NCBI RefSeq assembly: GCF_040219635.1
Contig: NZ_JAVJSC010000003.1
Span: 506,501 to 570,500, forward strand
DNA length: 64,000 nucleotides
DNA from: Pyruvatibacter sp.
GTDB taxonomy: Bacteria; Pseudomonadota; Alphaproteobacteria; CGMCC-115125
Direction of reading: 5' to 3'
In this document: in pieces, positions 59,733-64,000 of the stretch
Numbering within the stretch: the stretch's first letter is position 1
Layout: each line of letters begins with the position of its first letter
Notes under the pieces: model-generated
Database searches by the model: none
Seen by the model: the letters and a program-made list of their open reading frames with translations, nothing else
What the model was told of the DNA's origin: nothing
Position numbers and translations under genes: made by a program

Positions 59733-60671
59733 ATGTCCAGCTTCACACACCCGGAAGATGTCCTGCGGTTTCTGACCGACACGGCCACCGCCGGGCGCTC
59801 CGGTGCGCTGGTCGCCATCACTGAAACCGTTGGCGGCGGACTGCGGGCACCCGGCGCCCTGATGGCCGTGGACGAAGCAGGACGGTTCGCGGGCTACATG
59901 TCAAACGGGTGTGTCGATGCTGATGTCATTCTCAATGCGCGGGAGGCCATCCGCGATGGCAAACCCAGGAACCTGACATACGGCGCAGGGTCCCCATTTT
60001 TGGATATCCGCCTGCCCTGCGGTGGCCGTCTGAGCATGATCGTTGTTCCAATGCCTGATACGCAGGTCATCAGCACCGCCTGTGCACAGCTTGAGAGCCG
60101 CACCGGGCTTGGCCTGAAAATTGCCGAAACCGGCATTTCTCTTGCTACGCACATGCCTGACAAAACCGCATGGGATGGTGATCTCCTGACAATGCGCGTG
60201 GTGCCCAAACTGCATTTGCGCATTGCCGGGCGCGGCGAGGAACTTCTGGCCCTTGGACGGCTGGCGGCAGCCGCCGACTTCGCCGTCACGGTTCAATCCC
60301 CGGACGACATAACCCTCAGTCGCGCGAAAGAGGCCGGGCTCGCACATCAACGCCTGACAACACCACACTCCCTGCCCGCCCTGCAGGACGATGAATGGAC
60401 AGCCTTCATTTTGATGTTCCACGATCAGGACTGGGAGGTGCCGTTGGTGCGCCAAACCCTGAACGGGCCTGCATTCTGGCTGGGGGCTGTTGGCAGCCGC
60501 CGCACCCACCAGGTGCGTTGCGAGGCGCTGCGTGAGGCGGGCGTATCGACAGACGGCATTCGTCGCCTGAACGGGCCCATCGGCCTCATTCCGCGCACCC
60601 GTGACGCTTCCATGCTGGCCGTCTCAACACTGGCCGAAATTGCAGGCAGCTACAAAGACCTCAATACATGA
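59733..60671 (+). CDS. XdhC/CoxF family molybdenum-hydroxylase maturation protein
   Basis: The 312-residue protein has an N-terminal XdhC/CoxI part (ALVAITETVGGGLRAPGALM, GRFAGYMSNGCVDADVILNA) at about 25-70, and a C-terminal Rossmann XdhC_C part (WLGAVGSRRTHQVRCEALREAGV, then NGPIGLIPRTRDASMLAVSTLAEI) at about 250-305. XdhC proteins bind Moco, promote its sulfuration and insert it into xanthine-dehydrogenase-type enzymes, such as the IorB-like subunit encoded here. The ATG-TGA overlap with the MocA gene indicates coupling. Confidence 0.93.
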   Translation: MSSFTHPEDVLRFLTDTATAGRSGALVAITETVGGGLRAPGALMAVDEAGRFAGYMSNGCVDADVILNAREAIRDGKPRNLTYGAGSPFLDIRLPCGGRLSMIVVPMPDTQVISTACAQLESRTGLGLKIAETGISLATHMPDKTAWDGDLLTMRVVPKLHLRIAGRGEELLALGRLAAAADFAVTVQSPDDITLSRAKEAGLAHQRLTTPHSLPALQDDEWTAFILMFHDQDWEVPLVRQTLNGPAFWLGAVGSRRTHQVRCEALREAGVSTDGIRRLNGPIGLIPRTRDASMLAVSTLAEIAGSYKDLNT

Positions 60672-61255
60672 GCCTCGCAGACGTCGCGATCATCATTCTG
60701 GCCAGCGGCTTGTCGCAGCGCTTCGGTACCCGCGACAAACTACTGGCGCCGCTGAACGGCCAGCCTATGGCGACGTTCACCGCCAATCTGGTGAGCGGTC
60801 TCGACGTTGGAAAGGCCATCAGCGTGGTGCCCGCAGATAACCCGCACCTCGCGACCATTTATGCGGACGCAGGCATCGAACTGGTGCTCAATCCCAGTCC
60901 CGAAAAAGGCCAGGGGGCATCGCTGGCCCTGGGTATTGCGGGCATCCAAGGCCTGCCCGTCGCAGCAGCGCTGGTATTGCTGGCCGACATGCCCTTTGTG
61001 ACACCAAGCCATATTCAAGCTGTTGTCGCTGCATTGGACAATCACGCCGCCGTGGCAAGCAGATATAAGGGCGTCATCCTGCCGCCCGTTTTGTTCGCGC
61101 GAAAGACCTTCGGTACCCTTACCCGGCTGACAGGCGACAAAGGTGGCAGGGCTGTATTTGAAAACCTGAGCAAGACGGCCTGTGTCGATATGCCGGAGCG
61201 CGATGCAACCGATATTGACACGCCGCAGGCACTTGCTCGCTCGTCTGTGAACTGA
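60668..61255 (+). CDS. MocA-like molybdenum cofactor nucleotidyltransferase
   Basis: The 195-residue protein has ADVAIIILASGLSQRFGTRDKLLAPLNGQPM at about 4-34, the MobA/MocA loop LAxGxSxRxG..K (A at the third position replaced by S), then LLADMPFVTP at about 104 and GDKGGRAVFENL. MocA adds CMP to molybdopterin for xanthine-dehydrogenase-family enzymes. It overlaps the XdhC stop by ATGA and is convergent with the cytochrome c gene, completing a molybdenum hydroxylase locus. Confidence 0.9.
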   Translation: MSLADVAIIILASGLSQRFGTRDKLLAPLNGQPMATFTANLVSGLDVGKAISVVPADNPHLATIYADAGIELVLNPSPEKGQGASLALGIAGIQGLPVAAALVLLADMPFVTPSHIQAVVAALDNHAAVASRYKGVILPPVLFARKTFGTLTRLTGDKGGRAVFENLSKTACVDMPERDATDIDTPQALARSSVN

Positions 61256-61852
61256 CTAATCGGCCGCTGGGCATGGGGTGCCCGCGTTCTGCCATGTGAG
61301 CAGCGCGGTTTTCACCTCTTCAGCACTATGGGGCGCGGGCTCCCGACCGGGGCCGGGAGACCAGCCCCACAGCACCAGCGGATCATCAACAACGTGCTGA
61401 GCAACCTGCTCAACGCTCTTGCCGCCATTGCGCTCAGGGTCTTTTATCTGTTCGCAAATCTGGGTGGAACTTTGGTCCCACCAGACCATTTCCACCGGCG
61501 CCAGAACCCAGTTCGGCGCACCCGGCGCACCACGCGGAAACGGCATATTGGATGCACGGTGGCAGGTTGCACACGACAATCCCGCAGCCTTGCTGCGTGT
61601 GGCATCCGCCACAACACCCATGCCATGATATGGCCCTCGCCCCTCATAGCTGGGGCCAGACCAGCGCGGCTTGTTATCGTCCGGCACATGACAGTTGACG
61701 CAGCGCGCGTGAGAGAAAACTTCAAACGCCGTGTTCCACGCCTCCAGACCTTGTGCCTCACTTGTTTGTGTTCGCGCATCTGACAGTGAGCCTGCCAGCA
61801 CCACAAACACACCGATGCCAAATATTGCTGCACCTGTCAGAACACGGAACAT
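61256..61852 (-). CDS. Dihaem cytochrome c-like protein
   Basis: The 198-residue protein starts MFRVLTGAAIFGIGVFVVLA, an N-terminal membrane/signal helix, and has two haem-binding sites, CVNCH (51-55) and CATCH (94-98). Several Met residues could be distal ligands. It lies 13 bp downstream of the IorB-like gene on the same strand and is probably the electron acceptor that carries electrons from the molybdenum enzyme to the respiratory chain. The long frame upstream of ATG 61852 overlaps the IorB gene and is rejected. The interaction is inferred. Confidence 0.88.
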   Translation of the reverse strand: MFRVLTGAAIFGIGVFVVLAGSLSDARTQTSEAQGLEAWNTAFEVFSHARCVNCHVPDDNKPRWSGPSYEGRGPYHGMGVVADATRSKAAGLSCATCHRASNMPFPRGAPGAPNWVLAPVEMVWWDQSSTQICEQIKDPERNGGKSVEQVAQHVVDDPLVLWGWSPGPGREPAPHSAEEVKTALLTWQNAGTPCPAAD

Positions 61853-61865
61853 ATTGGCAGCCCCT

Positions 61866-64000
61866 CTAGACCGAGAAAGACTGACCGGCAAGCGGCAGCT
61901 TGCGCGGGCGGATGCCGGTTGCATTGAACACCGCGTTGGCAACGGCCGGTGCGATCGGCGGCGTGCCGGGTTCACCGCCGCCGCCAATATCGTCCGGTGC
62001 GCCATTGATGATCTCGACAACGATGTCAGGCGACTCGAACATCCGCAGCATCTGGTAATCGTGGAAATTGCTCTGCTCCACGGCCCCGTTGCGAATACTG
62101 ATTTCACCGTAAAGCGCCGCCGTCAGCCCGTAGATGATGCCGCCCTCGATCTGCGCGGTGAACCCGTCCGGGTTCATGGCAAAGCCGGGGTCGGCACAAC
62201 AATAGACCTTCTTCACCGTTGGCGAGCCGCTGCTCATGTCCACATCCGCGACCATTGCCACAATGGTGTTGAACGAGCGCACAAGTGCAACGCCCCTGCC
62301 GTGGTTCGCCGGCATGGTGCTGCCCCATCCGGACATGTCGGCGGCTTTCTTGAGAATCGTCGCAAAGCGTGGCGAGTTACCCAGCATGGAGAGCCGGAAC
62401 GCGACCGGGTCCTGGCCCGCCGCGTGCGCCATCTCATCAACAAAGGATTCAACGAAATAGCCGTGCTGGCTGTGGTCCACCGAGCGCCACGCCCAGAACG
62501 GCAGCGGCAACTCAACATCGTTGATGGCCCGAACCCGCTGTGCAGGTATGTCGTAATAGGGCACGAAGGCGGCATCCGCAGGATCGTTATGGAACAGGAA
62601 GATATTGTCCCAGCTCAGCGGTTTGCCGTTCTCATCAAGGCCCGCCCTGAAACGGCTGGTTGTCGCGTTTCGGTAGGCAGCTTTTTGCGTGTCTTCCTCC
62701 CGCGACCAGATCATCTTGACCGGACCGTCCACCTCTTTGGCAATGCGCGCCGCCATGGTGACCATGGCGGCATCCGAACGCCGGCCAAAGCCACCGCCCA
62801 TATGCAGCAGATGCACGGTCACATCATCCACGCTCACATCAAAGGCCTCCGCCGCTGCGGTGCGGCAGCGCAGCGGTGACTGCGTGCCAATCCAGACTTC
62901 CACCTGCCCGTCATGCGCCCATACCGTGCAGTTGATGGGCTCCATGGCAGCGTGTGCCAGAAACGGCACCTGATACTCAGCCTCAACCTTGGTTGCAGCA
63001 CCTGCAAACGCTTCTTTCGTGTCGCCAACAGACACAAGACCGTCGCCGCCGTCCTCGCCGGCTTCATTGAGTGCGGCATCAAACATCGCAAACATGCCGG
63101 CCTGATCAAGCGTGTCTGTCGCCGTGGTTGTATAGGTTGCGTTGAGCGTGTTCGCCGCCTGCTGTGCGTGCCAGTAGCTGTCAGCAACCACCGCCGCGAA
63201 CTCACCAAGGTTCAGCACATGAGTGACACCGCGCATGGCGCGGGCTTCAGCAGCATCGAGCGTCGCGATTTTTGAACCGGGAACCGGTGGTGCCAGCACA
63301 GCCGCATAGGTCATGGTCTGACCGGGCACCTGGGCATCAATGCCAAACAGCGCCGTGCCGTCCACTTTGGAGGGGATGTCCAGACGCACGGCGGATGTAC
63401 CCATCAGCTCAAACTCGTCAATGGATTTGAGTTTGGGTTTAGCCGGCACACTTTGCCGGGATGCTGCGGCCGCAAACTGCGCATAGTCGGCTTCATTGCC
63501 GCTGGCCGCATGATAAAGGCGGCTCTTGCGCGTAGTGATTTCACTCGCCGGAACGCCCCACTCATGCGCGGCTGCGCCAACAAGCATTTCACGTGCCGCG
63601 GCACCTGCCGTGCGCATACCCAACTGGCCCGTGGACCGAACGGAAAAACTGCCACCGGTCAGATAAAGGTCCATGGACCCGGCAAGCTGCTGGAAAATCC
63701 CGTCAACCGTGGGCTCCAACCAGCGACCCGGATCAAGTCCGGGCGCCACAAAATGCCGTGCCATGTCACCGCCGACATAATCACCATTCGCGGGCGCGGA
63801 CATAACGTCCATCTTGTCCCAATCGGCGTCCATTTCGTCGGCCAGCATCTGGGCGAGAGTGGACAGTGCGCCCTGGCCCATATCCGTATGCGGTGCAATG
63901 GCCGTCACCACATTGTCTTCGCCGATCTTCACCCACGCATTGACAAGCTGCTCGCCCTCGCGCGCGGCACCGTTCTTGGCAAGCTCGCCAACCGGGTTGC
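61866..64000 (-). CDS. Xanthine dehydrogenase-family molybdopterin subunit (IorB-like), N-terminus cut by window edge
   Basis: The frame is open through the window edge (about 710 residues seen; start lies beyond 64000). It has APHTDMGQGALSTLAQMLADEMD, FELMGTSAVRLDIPSKVDGTALFGIDAQVPG, the VHLLHMGGGFGRRSDAAMV cofactor loop and IWSREEDTQ. This matches IorB-type large subunits (isoquinoline 1-oxidoreductase/aldehyde dehydrogenase), which use a separate 2Fe-2S subunit not in the window. A palindromic repeat at 63727-63743 falls in frame and encodes APGLDPGR. The cytochrome c gene follows after 13 bp; XdhC and MocA are close by. Confidence 0.92.
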   Translation of the reverse strand, partial: NPVGELAKNGAAREGEQLVNAWVKIGEDNVVTAIAPHTDMGQGALSTLAQMLADEMDADWDKMDVMSAPANGDYVGGDMARHFVAPGLDPGRWLEPTVDGIFQQLAGSMDLYLTGGSFSVRSTGQLGMRTAGAAAREMLVGAAAHEWGVPASEITTRKSRLYHAASGNEADYAQFAAAASRQSVPAKPKLKSIDEFELMGTSAVRLDIPSKVDGTALFGIDAQVPGQTMTYAAVLAPPVPGSKIATLDAAEARAMRGVTHVLNLGEFAAVVADSYWHAQQAANTLNATYTTTATDTLDQAGMFAMFDAALNEAGEDGGDGLVSVGDTKEAFAGAATKVEAEYQVPFLAHAAMEPINCTVWAHDGQVEVWIGTQSPLRCRTAAAEAFDVSVDDVTVHLLHMGGGFGRRSDAAMVTMAARIAKEVDGPVKMIWSREEDTQKAAYRNATTSRFRAGLDENGKPLSWDNIFLFHNDPADAAFVPYYDIPAQRVRAINDVELPLPFWAWRSVDHSQHGYFVESFVDEMAHAAGQDPVAFRLSMLGNSPRFATILKKAADMSGWGSTMPANHGRGVALVRSFNTIVAMVADVDMSSGSPTVKKVYCCADPGFAMNPDGFTAQIEGGIIYGLTAALYGEISIRNGAVEQSNFHDYQMLRMFESPDIVVEIINGAPDDIGGGGEPGTPPIAPAVANAVFNATGIRPRKLPLAGQSFSV
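63727..63743. repeat. In-frame CCCGGATCAAGTCCGGG palindrome inside the IorB-like gene
   Basis: The 17-bp perfect palindrome (six-base stems around TCAAG) is identical in core to the intergenic copies at 3488-3504 and 9149-9163. On the minus strand it reads as part of VAPGLDPGRW. It lies in a stretch that looks like an insertion relative to usual IorB spacing between the NG-type loop and the TGGS motif. Confidence 0.7.

Noticed and set aside
1..64000. tRNA, rRNA, CRISPR arrays, prophage, integrase or insertion sequences
   Set aside because: Intergenic gaps are short and were read through; none showed a cloverleaf, regular spaced repeats or transposase coding.

Overview
The window reads as chromosomal DNA of a GC-rich alphaproteobacterium. 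The main pointers are the hemC-hemD-mitofilin-like (COG4223) order divergent from tsaD and near gpsA, a DUF1674/SDHAF4 gene ending in the RYGDWERNGIVSDF signature, the htpX-rsmB-rpe-heparinase-like-purH block, and CCCGGATCAAGTCCGGG-type palindromes. A marine or Parvibaculales/Rhodobiaceae-like origin is a guess from the CYP153, UMF1, CoA-transferase and desaturase content. I found no rRNA, tRNA, CRISPR array, transposase or integrase. Genes are dense and mostly in short operons.

Layout. 1-2284 (minus): hemC, hemD and a truncated mitofilin-like gene. 2349-6118: tsaD and gpsA, separated by a small self-contained unit on the minus strand: a TetR regulator, a near-perfect 24-bp palindrome, two tiny one-helix membrane proteins (39 and 46 aa) and a terminator. 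6115-9071: a membrane protein, two tandem YciI-like proteins, an EVE protein, a Gfa-type zinc protein, a Rieske ferredoxin and a DUF1761 protein. 9200-12216: creatininase-like hydrolase, two GNATs, a family III CoA-transferase. 12472-22318: acs, SDR, sdhAF4-like, htpX, rsmB-like, rpe, heparinase-like, purH. 22346-29271: two tandem UMF1-type MFS transporters, then a TetR gene divergent from a flavin-dependent oxidoreductase, with two identical 13-bp operator-like palindromes between them, followed by a sphingosine-1-phosphate-lyase-like PLP enzyme. 29411-31531: bioB and a DUF2817 peptidase-like protein.

31639-42032 (minus): a membrane protein, a VTT protein with a GT2 glycosyltransferase, FkbM methyltransferase with MFS, and a four-gene amidoligase-type set: ATP-grasp, alpha-E, fused ATP-grasp/alpha-E, and transglutaminase. 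42210-43469: CYP153-like P450 with a strong terminator. 43525-46233: a reactive-sulfur module (TauE, rhodanese, two-cysteine ArsR, divergent persulfide-dioxygenase-like MBL enzyme). 46252-59069: DUF427, thioesterase, amidohydrolase, two unrelated desaturases, truncated hemoglobin, GH29 fucosidase, methyltransferase/SDR pair, patatin, alpha/beta hydrolase, crotonase and a YghU-type GST. 59335-64000: a small membrane protein, XdhC, MocA-like, dihaem cytochrome c and a truncated IorB-like molybdopterin subunit, together a molybdenum hydroxylase locus.

The accessory content leans towards lipids and acyl-CoA (P450, desaturases, thioesterase, acs, CoA-transferase, crotonase, patatin). The best candidates for little-described biology are the TetR/mini-membrane-protein unit at 3523-5036, the duplicated ATP-grasp/alpha-E/transglutaminase operon, and the TetR-flavoenzyme-S1P-lyase-like locus with twin operators.
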